Origin: Parietaria judaica
Taxonomy: Eukaryota > Streptophyta > Magnoliopsida > Rosales > Urticaceae
Direction: 5' to 3'
DNA length: 64,000 bases
NCBI GenBank assembly: GCA_954871525.1
Contig: OX940871.1
Location: 14,166,532 to 14,230,531 of the forward strand
The notes below the pieces were generated by a model. It was not told where the DNA came from and did not search any database. It worked only from the letters and a program-made list of their open reading frames with translations. A program made the position numbers and the translations under genes. Shown here piece after piece: positions 11,201 through 23,766 of the stretch (the first letter of the stretch is position 1; every line of letters starts with the position of its first letter).

Positions 11201-12999
11201 ACCTTCATTTGGATCGTACTAATTAAACTAAGGTTAGTTTTCGCTTGAAAAGGAACGATATTGATCCTAAAATCTTGTCGCAACGATTTACACGTGCCCG
11301 ACAAAATAACAAGATATTTTTAACAAAAATTGAACTCTCGACACTCTAATAACGCTTAATTTTATCACTTTTACTTATTTTAATAGCTAAATGGGGAAGA
11401 AACATCTTCTAGTTTTAATAAGCCATTGTGAAAGCGTTAAAAACGCAACCGGAACATTAAAAACTTAGTTTCCGTACGAGCGAAAGTACGATGCGTTCAT
11501 GATGCCAAATTTAATGTCGAAACCTTCATTTGAGTGGTACTAATAAAAATAACATTAGTTTTTTCTTAAAAAAGAACGATATCAATCCTAAAATCTTGTC
11601 GCACCGATTAACACGTGCTTGACAAAAAATCTTATTCTTTTTCCTCTTTTATAGTAAGGAACCATAATAAAGATATTTTTGAGAAAAATTAAACTTTCCA
11701 CACTCTAATAATGTTTAATTGTATCACTTTTACTTATTTTAATAGCTAAATTGCGAAGAAATTTCTTCTAGTTTCAATAAGCCATTGTGAAAGCGTTAAA
11801 AACGCAACCAAAACGTTAAAAACTTAGTTTCAATACGAGCAAAAGTAAGATGCTTTCTTGATGCAAAATTTAATTTTGAAACCTTCATTTAAGTGGTACT
11901 AGTAAAAATATTGTTAGTTTTTTCTTGAAACGGAACAATATCAATCCTAAAATCTTGTCGCAACGATTAACATTTGCTCGACAAAAAAACTTATTATTTT
12001 TTGCACTTTTACGGTAAAGAACTATAACAACAAGATTTTTTTAACAAAAATTGAAATTTCGACACGCTAAAAACGTTTAATTGTATCACTTTTACTTCTA
12101 TTAATAGGTAAATGGCGAAGAAATATTTTTTAGTTTCAATAAGCGATTGTGAAAGCGTTATAAATGCAACCGAAACGTTAAAAACTAAGTTTCCATACGA
12201 GCAAAGGTACGATGTGTTCTTGATGCCAAAGTTAAAGTCGAGACCTTCATTTGGGTCGTACTAAAAAAATAAGGTTAATTTCGCTTGAGAAGGAATGATA
12301 TCAATCCTAAAATCTTTTTGCAACGATTAAAACGTGCTCGACAAAAAAATTGAGTCTTATACTCATTTAGGTTAAAGAACATAAATAACATGATATTATT
12401 AACCAAAAATGAATTTTCCACACCCTAATAACGTTTAATTATATCACTTTTACTGATTCTAATTGCTAAATGGCGATGAAATTCCGTAGAGTTTCAATAA
12501 GCCATTGTGAAAGCGTATAAAATGCAACCTAAACGTTTACAACTTAGTTTCCATACGAGCGAATGTACGATGTGTTCTTGATACCAAATTTAATGTCGAA
12601 ACCTTTATTTGAGTGGTACGAATAAAAATAACGTTATTTTTTACTTGAAAAGGAACGATACCGATCCTAAAATCTTGTCGGAACGATTAACACGTGCTCC
12701 ACAAAAAAAACAGAGTCTTTTTCTTCTTTTAGGGTAAAGAACCATACTAACAAGATTTTTTTAAAAAAAAATTGAACTTTCGACACCCTAATAACATATA
12801 ATTTTATCACTTTTACTTATATGAATAGGTAAATGGCGAAGAAATATCTTCTAGTTTCAATAAGCCATTGTGAAAGCGTTAAAAATGCAACCGAAAATTT
12901 AAAAACTTGGTTTCCATATGAGCAAAAGTACCATGCATTCTTGATGCCAAATTTAATGTCGAGACCTTCTTTTGAGTCTTACTACTAAAAATAAGGTTA
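8241..12999 (+). repeat. 350-360 bp satellite array, segment 1
   Basis: About 13 tandem monomers, each with the blocks GGTAAATGGCGAAGAAATAT, CAATAAGCCATTGTGAAAGC, GTTAAAAACTTAGTTTCCAT, CGAGCGAAAGTACGATGC, AATGTCGAGACCTTCATTTG, AACGATATCGATCCTAAAAT, CGATTAACACGTGCTCGAC, GGGTAAAGAACCATAATAAC and CACCCTAATAACGTTTAATT. I call this the plus orientation. Block starts lie at about 8313, 8671, 9012, 9372, 9721, 10080 and 10427. The first six to seven monomers alternate long and short forms (a dimer of about 707 bp). The array is cut by PIF/Harbinger at 13000. Confidence 0.95.
8313..10430 (+). repeat. Dimeric higher-order repeat within the left array
   Basis: Monomers with GAAAGCG followed by GTTAAAAACGCAACCG-type sequence (8354, 9056, 9766, 10475) alternate with monomers lacking about 12 bp there (GAAAGCGACCGAAACG-type at 8717, 9415, 10123). 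Dimer spacing is about 702-710 bp. It recurs in copy 2 at +10,767. Confidence 0.8.
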
Positions 13000-13000
13000 G

Positions 13001-13517
13001 TCCCTATTTTAAAGGAATGGGAATTACAATATTCACGTATTGTAATTGTGATTACAATGCCATCTCTTTTTAATTTTTTCTAAATTACCCTCAAATAACT
13101 AATTTTTCCTCCATTTTCTCCACTACTCACGTGTCATCCGCACCCCTCTTTTTTCTCTCCTCTCTCTCCACTTTCCCCACGACTCTCCTCTGTCGACTCA
13201 CCCCACTTATTTTTCCATCTCTACTTTTTTACAAATCACTCCCCTTCCTTCATCTTGTTATTGATTCTCAACTCTTATTCCTTTTTCAGAAGCTTGGTGA
13301 AGGAAAGGTTCAACCTTTATGCTTTTGTTTTTAGTAAGCTATTTATTGTCGTTAGTATATTCTGATTCAATTTCTTTGGTAGTCAATAGTTGTGATTATC
13401 CAGCTTATTCTATAATTTTTTAAAGGATGTATTTTGGGTTTTATTCTTGTTTGATTTTTCTCTCTTCATTTTCTATTTGATTGTACCTAATGATGTTTGG
13501 GTTTGTTTATTTCCCAG
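13001..13517 (+). other. PIF/Harbinger left end and transposase leader
   Basis: Includes the terminal sequence, a CT-rich stretch around 13130-13260 (likely untranslated leader) and an apparent leader intron ending at TTTCCCAG before the ATG at 13518. No protein is assigned to the small open frame 13131-13334. Confidence 0.5.
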
Positions 13518-15045
13518 ATGAACAATTCAAGTGACTTCGTAAATCAACTCAACAAAAAATCCAGGTTCGTTCCTTATAAACTATGTGTCTTTATTATATA
13601 CAAGATTTTCAAGAAATTAATTTTTGTAGATGCCTTCTAGGTGCTTTTTTTTTCCAATGGGCTTTAGTTGCTTGTTGTACCTTGTGCACTGTGTTTTCCT
13701 ATTTCTCATTGACTAAATATAAGGGATGCCGATCATGAATGGTGTAATTAAATTATCATTCCTTGTTGTTTGTACCTCATTAGATGCCTTCTAGTTTCTT
13801 GTTGTTTTTTTATCAGAAAAATAAATGATTATTTCATATAAAAATATTTATGTAGGTGGAGGAAGACGGTTTTAGGCTCACTGTATTTCGAATGGATAAA
13901 TATTTTGCAGTTAGTTGAGAGATTTATGAAAACTCATTAATCTAAAATAGAGAAGAGATCTTTAAGAGAACAAATTTATGTTCTTGATGTGTTTGTTAAT
14001 AGAGACATCGTGCGTCAAATTGCATATGAGAGTGATGTTACATGTTTAAATCAACTTAGATTAACTAGAAATGCATTTACTAAGTTGTGTGATGCATTAG
14101 AGAGTAGAGGAGGACTACGAGCAACTAGATACCTACAAGTTGATGAACAAGTAGCTATGTTTTTACATATACTAGCACATCATGAAAAGAATAGAGTTTT
14201 CAAGTTTCGATTTTTGAGGTCTGGAGCTATAGTGAGTAGGTATTTCCATAATGTTCTACAGGCAGTCATTTACGTACATAAACACTTATGGAAAAAACCC
14301 GAACCAGTGCCTTGTAATTCAACTGATGAAAGATGGAAATGGTTTAAGGTAATACTTTTAACATGGTTACTGTTTATATAGTAATTAACCAGTACACCAA
14401 ATATGGAGTTCATTTATGCTTTAGTTGGTTGGGAAGGCTCCGCGTATAATGGTAGAATATTGCGTGATGCTCTCCGTAAGAGAAGTGGTTTACGAGTTCC
14501 TCGTGGTATGTTATTGAATTAGTATTTATTATGCATAGTCTATATCTATTAAGAGTTTCCAAATAAATAAATTTAATTTAACTATGACATTTTTAGGTCG
14601 ATATTACCTAGTGGACGCTGGATTTTCTTACGCGATTGGATTCCTATCCCATTTTCGACGAACACGATATCATCGGAGTCAAAGAATAGAAGGAAGTCTG
14701 CATCAAAATCCCAATGAGTACTATAATTTTAAGCATGCAGCGGCTAGGAATGTAGTTGAGAGATGTTTTGGGGTCTTAAAAAGTCGATGGGCAATCCTTA
14801 GGAGTCCAGCATTTTATCTCGTGAAGACTCAAAATTATATTATCTATGCATATTGCTTGCTACATAATTTCATTAAGTCACATATGTCGGATGAAATTCA
14901 AGAGACAACTTCGAATATAGAGTCCAACCAGCCATCTTCAGATGAATTTATAACATCTGTCAAAATTTTCGCTGAATGGATTACATGGAGAAAGAACTTA
15001 GCACACGAGATGTATAACGGCTGGATCGTTCGACGTTCTATATAG
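13518..15045 (+). pseudogene. PIF/Harbinger transposase (HARBI1-like DDE nuclease), copy 1
   Basis: Exon model: 13518-13564 (ATG, MNNSSDFVNQLNKKS), 13856-14348, 14403-14505 and 14597-15045, with GT/AG borders at 13565/13855 and 14506/14596. The third and fourth pieces read ALVGWEGSAYNGRILRDALR, then YYLVDAGFSYAIG and RNVVERCFGVLKSRWAIL, ending in AYCLLHNFI: the DDE_4 fold of plant PIF transposases. The second Asp (14614-14616) and the Glu (14758-14760) are present. The segment with the first catalytic Asp (LGALDGT in relatives), expected after ERWKWFK, is missing: only 54 bp lie between 14348 and the ATG at 14403. An in-frame TAA at 13938-13940 also interrupts the N-terminal part. It cannot cut DNA. 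Confidence 0.88.
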
Positions 15046-15249
15046 TTTAGTATATTAAGATTGGTTTTTTGTTTGTTGTTTAGTTTACTTAATCAGATCT
15101 TTTTGTATGAATTTGATTGTTTATGTGATATTTTTTAATTTGAAATTTTAGTAATTGTAAATTTGAAACTTACATAATGAGTTGTGCATTATTGTTTATT
15201 ACTTCAATTATAGGACAGAGATTTCAACGAGTCAAAAAGGCCCAGGACA
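15046..15249 (+). other. Spacer between the two PIF/Harbinger genes
   Basis: AT-rich interval between the transposase stop and the Myb/SANT-like gene. It probably holds the transposase 3' end and the promoter of the second gene. No clear TATA or polyadenylation signal was singled out. Confidence 0.4.
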
Positions 15250-16203
15250 ACATAAGAGGTTTTAGAATGAAGATGAAGATAGAATTCTTATTGAATCTCT
15301 ATTGGAAATAAACGATGAATGAATATTTAAGGCGAATGGAAGTAGTTTCAAGCCTGGGCATCTTCGAGCTCTCGAGAAGAAGCTACATGAAAAACTGCCA
15401 AACTGTGACAAATTAGCTAAACCACACATCGAGTCAAGGTTGAGAACTTTCAAAAACAACTTTCAAGTTGTGCATGAAATGTTAACAGGGCCTAACAGCA
15501 GTGGATTTGGCTGGGATCCAGATAGAAAAACCGTAACTGCCGAGAAATCAGTTTGGGATGAATATTTAAAGGTATGGTCATTCAACTTTTAGGTTAAGTA
15601 CTATCTATTTTAACATTATATTGCTGATAAATTAATTTGTTAATACAGAGCCATAAGGATGCAGCACCTTTCAAGACTAAAGTTTTTCCTTATTATGAAG
15701 AACTCTCCATGGTTTATGGTAAAGATCATGCAACAGGACAACGTGCTGAAGATATAGCAGATATTGTTGATGACTTTGAAAGAGAAAGAGAAAAAGAACA
15801 AGAACAACGAAGAGGGAGAGTAGATTGTATAGGAGCTGAAGATGGTACTTTTAATGATAGTAATGCGACAAGTAGTCACAATATGAACCAACAAAAAACA
15901 CCGGGTAAGAGAAAGAGAGATTATAAAAATTTTGATGCCAAGGAAGATACTTTGATTCTTGATAATGGTATCCAAAAGGCATCTACTCGCCTTAGTGATT
16001 CAATTGGTGATAAACAAGATCCAATTGTTAAATATCTTATGCGTCTAGGAGGTGAATTGGAGAAAACAACAATGTTGACCATGTCGGAGTGCGATAGAGT
16101 CGCTGAGATACTTATGGAAAACAAGGACAAGCTATTTTATTTCTTCAGCCTTTCCACTTCTCGGACAGATGCTTGGCTGCAAGAGCTTCTCTATGATTGT
16201 TAG
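15250..16203 (+). pseudogene. PIF/Harbinger ORF2, Myb/SANT-like DNA-binding protein, copy 1
   Basis: In this superfamily the second protein binds the element ends and carries the transposase into the nucleus. Exon 1 to 15571 reads EDEDRILIESLLEIN, FKPGHLRALEKKLHEKLPNC, KPHIESRLRTFKNNFQVVHE, then SGFGWDPDRKTVTAEKSVWD, the plant Myb/SANT-like domain. A GT...AG intron (15572-15648) leads to exon 2: HKDAAPFKTKVFPYYEELS, VYGKDHATGQRAEDI, an acidic/basic linker, a basic PGKRKRD stretch and a C-terminal helix region ending ELLYDC. Two in-frame stops in exon 1 (TAG 15263-15265, where relatives have the first Myb Trp, and TGA 15320-15322) make it a pseudogene. The second exon is fully open. Confidence 0.85.
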
Positions 16204-16958
16204 AGAATTTTGTACTACTATTATCTATATTATTATGTTTGAAGGATTTATGTTGTTAAATTTATTTCTAAGGAAGAACCATGTTATTTATATTACAGGA
16301 TAGTTAATGTTAGTGTTTTATGTTGTTTACTTGATGACAATCAATATTTATGTTGGCTGAATTTATATATTTATCAGTACTTAATTGTCACTCTGTTTTT
16401 TTAATGTAAAATGTCATGCTTGTAAAAGTTTATTAGAAATACTGGTTCTTTAAACTTGTTATCAGAGAATGCAAACACCATTCAAGAGCTACGTTCAAGA
16501 GAATAGAGATGCTAGTATATTTTTATATTTTCTGCATGTTTGTGTAATTTATGTAGTGAACTTTGTTGATATCATTTACTTTAGTACTTGTCATAGCATT
16601 GCACATTCAATTTGGTGTTTTTTTAAACATAACATCGTAATTTGCAATAAAAAAAAAACACTAATTGAAAAATTTTAGAAACTAAAAGTTGTGTCCTCAT
16701 TTTTTAATATTGCAAATAACTAGCAAGTAAAATCAAACAATCGGCAACCAAAGAATATATAATTAAGGATATTTTGGTAAATTATTTACGGATTATGTTG
16801 TATATTGTATTATAGTAAACACCGTAATGAGCCTTCCTTTCATCATTACATCGCTTCAAGTAAACACCGAAATCAATTACGATTACGATTCCAATTTATT
16901 ATGATAACGATCACGATAACGATAATGACCAATCAATTACCGCGAAGTGAACGCCACC
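16204..16958 (+). other. PIF/Harbinger right end
   Basis: AT-rich 3' flank of ORF2 inside the element; no further gene seen. It holds the repeated AGTAAACACCG (about 16817 and 16859) and runs of ATTACGATTACGATT and ACGATAACGATAATG before the end at 16958. Confidence 0.5.
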
Positions 16959-18318
16959 TTATTTATTTTAATAGCTAAATGGCGAAGAAATTTCTTATAG
17001 TTTCAATGAGCCATTGTGGAAGTGTTAAAAACGCAACTGAAAGAACCCTAATAACAAGATTTTTTTTACCAAAAGTTCAACTTTGACACACTAAAACGTT
17101 TAATTTTATAAGTTTTACTTATATTAATAGGTAAATGGTGAAGAAATATCTTCTAGTTTCAATAAGCCATTGTGAAAACGTTAAAAACCCAACCGAAACA
17201 TTAAATACTTAGTTTCCATACGAGCGAAAATACGATGCAATCTTGATGCAGAATTTAAAGTCGAGATCTTTATTTGAATTGTACTAATAAAAATAAGTTT
17301 ATTTTTCGCTTGAAAAAGAACGATATCGGTCCAAAAATATTTTTGCAACGATTAACACGTGCTCGACAAACAAACTCAGTCTTTTTTCTCTTTTAGGGTA
17401 AAGAGCCATAATAACAAGATATTTTTAACAAAAAATAATCTGTAGACACCCTAATAATGTTTAATTGTATCACTTAACTTATTTTAATAGCTAAACGGCG
17501 AAGAAATTTCTTCTAGTTTCAATAAGTCATTGTGAAAGCGTTAAAAACGCAACTGAAATGTTAAAAACATAGTTTCTAACGAGCGAAAGTACGGTATGTT
17601 CTTGATGCCAAATTGAATGTCAAAAATTTCATATGGGTAGTACTTATAAAAATAAAATTAGTTTTTGCTGGAAAAGGAACGATATCGATCTTAAAATCTT
17701 GTCGCAACGATTAACACGTGCTTGACAAAAAAATTGAGTATTTTTCTTCTTTTAGGTTAAAGAACCATAATTACAATATTTTTTTGACAAAAATTGAACT
17801 TTCTTCACCCTAATAACATATAATTTTATCATTTTTACTTATATTAACAGGTAAAGTGCGAAGAAATATCTTCAGGTTTAGATAAGCTATTGTGAAAGCG
17901 TTAAAAACGCAACCGAAACGTTACAAACTTTGTTTCCATATGAGCGAAAGTACGATGCGTTCCTGATGCCAAATTTAATGTCGAGACCTTCATTTGGGTC
18001 GTACTAATAAAAAGAAGGTAAGTTTTCGCTTGAAAAGGAACGATATCGATCCTAAAATATTGTTGCAACTATTAATAGGTGCTCGACAAAAAAACTGAGT
18101 CTTTTTCCTCTTTTAGGGTAGAGAACCATAATAACAAGAGTTTTTAACAAAAGATGAACTTTCGACACCCTAATTACGTTTAATTGTATCACTTTTACTT
18201 ATATTAATATGTAAATAGCGAAAAGAAATATCTTCTAGTTTAAATAAGCCATTGTGAAAGCGTTAAAAACGCAACTGAAACGTTAAAAATTTAGTTTCCA
18301 TACGAGTGAAAGTATGAT
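16959..18318 (+). repeat. Satellite array, segment 2
   Basis: Just under four diverged monomers in plus orientation between the PIF/Harbinger element and the U repeat. The first is strongly shortened (GTTAAAAACGCAACTGAAAG runs straight into CCCTAATAACAAG). The array stops at GAGTGAAAGTATGATA. Confidence 0.92.
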
Positions 18319-18944
18319 AATTTTTTAATTATGGTAATGTCAAAATTAAAGAGAAAGAGTAGAACTATGTAAAGCAAAACTTTTATAAATGAGATAGTAA
18401 TTAACCCTAGAACTAAATATTTATTAATTTAGAGGGTGTTTTGGGAACCTAAACTTTGGATGTAAGAAGATAGAAATGAGACCCCACTTCATTTAAATTT
18501 ATTAAATATATATTGTTATAAGAAATTGTTCGTTTTTAATGTTAATAGGAACTTTAATATATTTTTAAATATTGACCTAAAATATCAAACCAATTAAAAA
18601 AATAACGATTTTAGGGCTTATAGCGTTTCCTAAAGTATTTTGTTATTTTACATTATTTACAAATGTTACATCATCAATGGTACTAAAAATTAATAAGACT
18701 TTATTTTGCGACCCATATATCTTCATAATAAGACTAGTATCGGAACAGACATTATACAACGGCATGGAAACGTAGCATAAAATTTACACAACTGTATTTA
18801 ATCCTTGAATTCGGTCGGGAGGTCTAAAAATATGCACTAGATATCATCATAAAAAAATATAGAGCTTTGCACAGAGAGATCTTGAATACATGAGATTTTT
18901 TACTTTTAGTTCAATTTCGACGATTAGGTCTCAAAATCGATGTT
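18319..18944 (+). repeat. U repeat, partial (cut by the duplication junction)
   Basis: Non-satellite AT-rich sequence found again at 29086 and 35412. Landmarks: GGTAATGTCAAAATT, AGAAGATAGAAATGAGACCC, TTAATAAGACTTTATTTTG, GGAGGTCTAAAAATATGCAC and CACAGAGAGATCTTGAATAC. It ends abruptly at GATGTTTTTT where copy 2 of the 10.8-kb unit starts. No coding potential recognised. Confidence 0.85.
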
Positions 18945-19007
18945 TTTTATTATGTATCGTGAATGTGTTATTACTGGTCATAATTGTACGTGAGAAATTG
19001 GGTTATC

Positions 19008-22000
19008 ACATTTTTAACAAAAGTCTTAATTTTGACACTCTAATAACGTTTAATTGTATCACTTTTACATATAATAATAGGTAAATGGCGAAGAAATATC
19101 TTCTAGTTTCAATAAGCCTTTGTGAAAGCGTTAAAAACGCAACCGAAACGTTCAAAACTTAGTTTCCATACGACCGATAGTACAATGGTTTCTTCAAGCT
19201 TAATTTATAGTTGACACCTTCATTTGGGTCGTACTTATAAAAATAAGGTTAGTTTTTTCTTGAAAAAGAACGATATTGATCCTAAATTCTTTTTGCATCG
19301 ATTGACACGTGCTAGACAAAAAACTGAGTCTTTTTACTCTTTAGGGTAAAGAATCATAATAACAAGATTATTTTAACAATAATTGACTCTCGACACCCTA
19401 ATAACGCTTAATTCTCTCACTATTACTAATATTAATATGTAAATGGCGAAGAAATATCTTCTAGTTTCAATAAGCCATTGTGAAAGCGACCGAAACGTTA
19501 AAAACTTAGTTTCCATATTAGCAAAGTACAATGCATTCTTGATGCCAAATTTAATGTCGAGACCTTCATTTGGATCGTACTAATAAATTTAAGGTTAGTT
19601 TTTTCTTGAAAAGGAGCGATATCGATCCAAAAATCTTTTTACAATGATTAACACATGCTCGACAAAAAAACTGAGTCCTTTTTACTCTTTTAGGGTAAAG
19701 AACCATAAAACAAGATATTTTTAACAAAAATTGAACTCATGACAACCTAATAACGTTTAATTGTATCACTTTTATATATAAAATGGCGAAGAAATAAGTT
19801 CTAGTTTCAATAAGCCACTGTGAAAGCGTTAAAAAAGCAACCGAAACGTTAAAAACTTAGTTTCCATACGAGCGAGAGTATGATGGTTTCTTCATGCCTA
19901 ATTTAAAGTTGAGACCTTCATTTGGGTCGTGCTGATAAAAATAAGGTTATTTTTTTCTTGAAAACGACTAATATCGATCCTAAAATCTTTTTGCAACGAT
20001 TAACACGTGCTCGACAAAAGAACTGAGTATTGTTTCTCTTTAGGGTAAAGAACCATAATAACAAGATATTTTTAACAAAAATTGAACTCTCGACACACTA
20101 ATAATGTTTAATTGTATCACTTTTACTTATATTAATAGGTAAATGGCGAAGAAATATCTTCTAGCTTCAATAAGCCATTGTGAAAGCGACAGAAGCGTTA
20201 AAAACTTAGTTTCTATATTAGCGAAAGTATCATGCGTTCTTTATAACAAATTTATTGTCGAGAACTTCATTTGTTCGTACTAATAAAAATTAGGTTAATT
20301 TTTGCTTGAAAAGGAACGATATCGATCCTAAAATCTTTTTGCAACGATTAACACGTGCTCAAAAAAAAAAGTGAGTCCTTTTTATTATTTTAGGGTAAAG
20401 AACCATAAACCAAGATATATTTAACAAAAGTCTAAATTTTTACACTCTAATAACTTTTAATTGTATCACTTTTACTGATATTTTTAGGTAAATGGCGAAG
20501 AAATATCTTCTAGTTTCAATAAGCCAGTGTGAAAGCGTTAAAAACGCAACCGAAACGTTAAAAACTTAGTTTCCATACAAGCGACAGTATGATGGTTTCT
20601 TCATGCCTAATTTAAAATTGAGACCTACATTTCGGTCGTAGTGATAAAATAAGGTTAGTTTTTGCTTGAAAAGGAATGATATTGATCAAAAAATCGTTTT
20701 GCAACGATTAACACGTGCTCGACAAAAAAATTGAGTCTTTTTCCACTCTATGGTAAAGAACCATAATAACAAGATATTTTTAACAAAAATTAAACTCTCG
20801 ACACCCTAATAATAATTAATTGTATTACTTTTAGTTATATTAATAGGTAAATGGCGAAGAAATATCTTCTAGTTTCAACAAGCCATTGTGAAAGCGTCCG
20901 AAACGTTAAAAACTTAGATACCATATTAGCGAAAGTACGATACGTTCTTAATGCCAAATTTAATGTCGAGACCTTCATTTGGGTCGTACTAAAAAATAAG
21001 GTTAGTTTTTGCTTGAAAAGGAGCAATATCGATTCTAAAATCTTTTTGCAACGATTAACACGTGCTCGACAATAAAACTGAATCCTTTTTTATTCTTTTA
21101 GGGTAAAGAACCATAAAACAAGATATTTTTAACAAAAATTGAAATTTCGGCACCCTAATAACGTTTAATTGTATCACTCTTACTTATATTAATAGGTAAA
21201 TAGCGAAGAAATATCTTCTAGTTTCAATAAGCCACTGTGAAAGCGTTAAAACGCAACCGAAACGTTAAAAACTTAGTTTCCATACGAAAGTACGATGGTT
21301 TCGTCATGCCTAATTTAAACTTGAGATCTTTATTTGGGTCGTACTAATAAAAATAAGGTTAGTTTTTGCTTTAAAAGGAACGATATCGATCCTAAAATCT
21401 TTTTGCAATAATTAACACGTGCTCGATAATAAAATTGAGTCCTTTTTATTCTTTTAGGGTAAAGAACCATAAAACAAGATATTTTTTACAAACATTTAAC
21501 TTTAGACACCCTCTTAACGTTTAATTTTATCACTTTAACTTATATTAATAGGTAAATGGCGAAGAAATATCTTCTAGTTTCAATAAGCCATTGTGCAAGC
21601 GTTAAAAACACAACCGACACGTTAAAAACTTAGTTTCCATACGAGCGAAAGTACGATGCGTTCTTGATGATAAATTTAATTTCCGGACCTTTTGGGTTGT
21701 ACTAATAAAAATAAGGTTAGTTTTTCCTTGAAACGGAACGATATCAATCCTATAATCCTTTTTATTCTTTTATGGTAAAGAATCATAATAACAAGATAAT
21801 AATTATTGTATCACTTTTACTTATATTAATAGGTAAATGGCGAAGAAATATCTTCTAGCTTCAATAAGCCATTTTGAAAGCGTTAAAAACACAACGGAAA
21901 CATTAAAAACATAGTTTCCATATTAGCGAAAGTACGATGTGTTCTTGATGCAAAATTTAATGTCGAGACCTTCATTTGGATCGTACTAATTAAACTAAGG

Positions 22001-23766
22001 TTAGTTTTCGCTTGAAAAGGAACGATATTGATCCTAAAATCTTGTCGCAACGATTTACACGTGCCCGACAAAATAACAAGATATTTTTAACAAAAATTGA
22101 ACTCTCGACACTCTAATAACGCTTAATTTTATCACTTTTACTTATTTTAATAGCTAAATGGGGAAGAAACATCTTCTAGTTTTAATAAGCCATTGTGAAA
22201 GCGTTAAAAACGCAACCGGAACATTAAAAACTTAGTTTCCGTACGAGCGAAAGTACGATGCGTTCATGATGCCAAATTTAATGTCGAAACCTTCATTTGA
22301 GTGGTACTAATAAAAATAACATTAGTTTTTTCTTAAAAAAGAACGATATCAATCCTAAAATCTTGTCGCACCGATTAACACGTGCTTGACAAAAAATCTT
22401 ATTCTTTTTCCTCTTTTATAGTAAGGAACCATAATAAAGATATTTTTGAGAAAAATTAAACTTTCCACACTCTAATAATGTTTAATTGTATCACTTTTAC
22501 TTATTTTAATAGCTAAATTGCGAAGAATTTTCTTCTAGTTTCAATAAGCCATTGTGAAAGCGTTAAAAACGCAACCAAAACGTTAAAAACTTAGTTTCAA
22601 TACGAGCAAAAGTAAGATGCTTTCTTGATGCAAAATTTAATTTTGAAACCTTCATTTAAGTGGTACTAGTAAAAATATTGTTAGTTTTTTCTTGAAACGG
22701 AACAATATCAATCCTAAAATCTTGTCGCAACGATTAACATTTGCTCGACAAAAAAACTTATTATTTTTTGCACTTTTACGGTAAAGAACTATAACAACAA
22801 GATTTTTTTAACAAAAATTGAAATTTCGACACGCTAAAAACGTTTAATTGTATCACTTTTACTTCTATTAATAGGTAAATGGCGAAGAAATATTTTTTAG
22901 TTTCAATAAGCGATTGTGAAAGCGTTATAAATGCAACCGAAACGTTAAAAACTAAGTTTCCATACGAGCAAAGGTACGATGTGTTCTTGATGCCAAAGTT
23001 AAAGTCGAGACCTTCATTTGGGTCGTACTAAAAAAATAAGGTTAATTTCGCTTGAGAAGGAATGATATCAATCCTAAAATCTTTTTGCAACGATTAAAAC
23101 GTGCTCGACAAAAAAATTGAGTCTTATACTCATTTAGGTTAAAGAACATAAATAACATGATATTATTAACCAAAAATGAATTTTCCACACCCTAATAACG
23201 TTTAATTATATCACTTTTACTGATTCTAATTGCTAAATGGCGATGAAATTCCGTAGAGTTTCAATAAGCCATTGTGAAAGCGTATAAAATGCAACCTAAA
23301 CGTTTACAACTTAGTTTCCATACGAGCGAATGTACGATGTGTTCTTGATACCAAATTTAATGTCGAAACCTTTATTTGAGTGGTACGAATAAAAATAACG
23401 TTATTTTTTACTTGAAAAGGAACGATACCGATCCTAAAATCTTGTCGGAACGATTAACACGTGCTCCACAAAAAAAACAGAGTCTTTTTCTTCTTTTAGG
23501 GTAAAGAACCATACTAACAAGATTTTTTTAAAAAAAAATTGAACTTTCGACACCCTAATAACATATAATTTTATCACTTTTACTTATATGAATAGGTAAA
23601 TGGCGAAGAAATATCTTCTAGTTTCAATAAGCCATTGTGAAAGCGTTAAAAATGCAACCGAAAATTTAAAAACTTGGTTTCCATATGAGCAAAAGTACCA
23701 TGCATTCTTGATGCCAAATTTAATGTCGAGACCTTCTTTTGAGTCTTACTACTAAAAATAAGGTTA
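19008..23766 (+). repeat. Satellite array, segment 3 (duplicate of segment 1)
   Basis: Same monomers and same dimeric order as 8241-12999, shifted by 10,767 bp. The one difference noticed is 22528 T against 11761 A. Confidence 0.95.

Larger units (their letters stand above)
13000..16958 (+). mobile_element. PIF/Harbinger DNA transposon, copy 1 (defective)
   Basis: A 3.96-kb insertion in the satellite, flanked by TTA on each side (12997-12999 and 16959-16961), the target size of PIF/Harbinger elements. It carries the two genes of this superfamily in the same direction: a DDE transposase with introns and a Myb/SANT-like DNA-binding partner. The ends do not form a good inverted pair: the left reads GTCCCTATTTTAAAGGAA and the right, reversed, GGTGGCGTTCACTTCGCGG. 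The satellite register also differs on the two sides, so one end is probably damaged. Near the right end AGTAAACACCG occurs twice and GATAACGAT-type repeats follow. Confidence 0.85.
8178..18944. repeat. 10,767-bp tandem duplication, copy 1
   Basis: Every landmark between 8178 and 18944 recurs exactly 10,767 bp later. Contents: 63 bp of unique lead-in, satellite, a PIF/Harbinger element, satellite, and the start of a U repeat. Corresponding reading frames translate identically. By eye I found only two substitutions between copies (11761 A against 22528 T; 18523 A against 29290 G). The left edge is the first base of shared TTTTATTATG; the left flank 8171-8177 does not match. Confidence 0.95.

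Noticed and set aside
8241..12999. CRISPR-like spaced repeats
   Set aside because: The whole 350-360 bp unit repeats, without unique spacers, in plant nuclear DNA.
13131..13334. 67-codon Ser/Leu/Pro-rich frame
   Set aside because: CT-rich leader of the transposase gene; the frame does not join the transposase exons.
18890..19084. 64-codon frame across the duplication junction
   Set aside because: It joins U repeat to satellite lead-in at the new junction and has no counterpart elsewhere.
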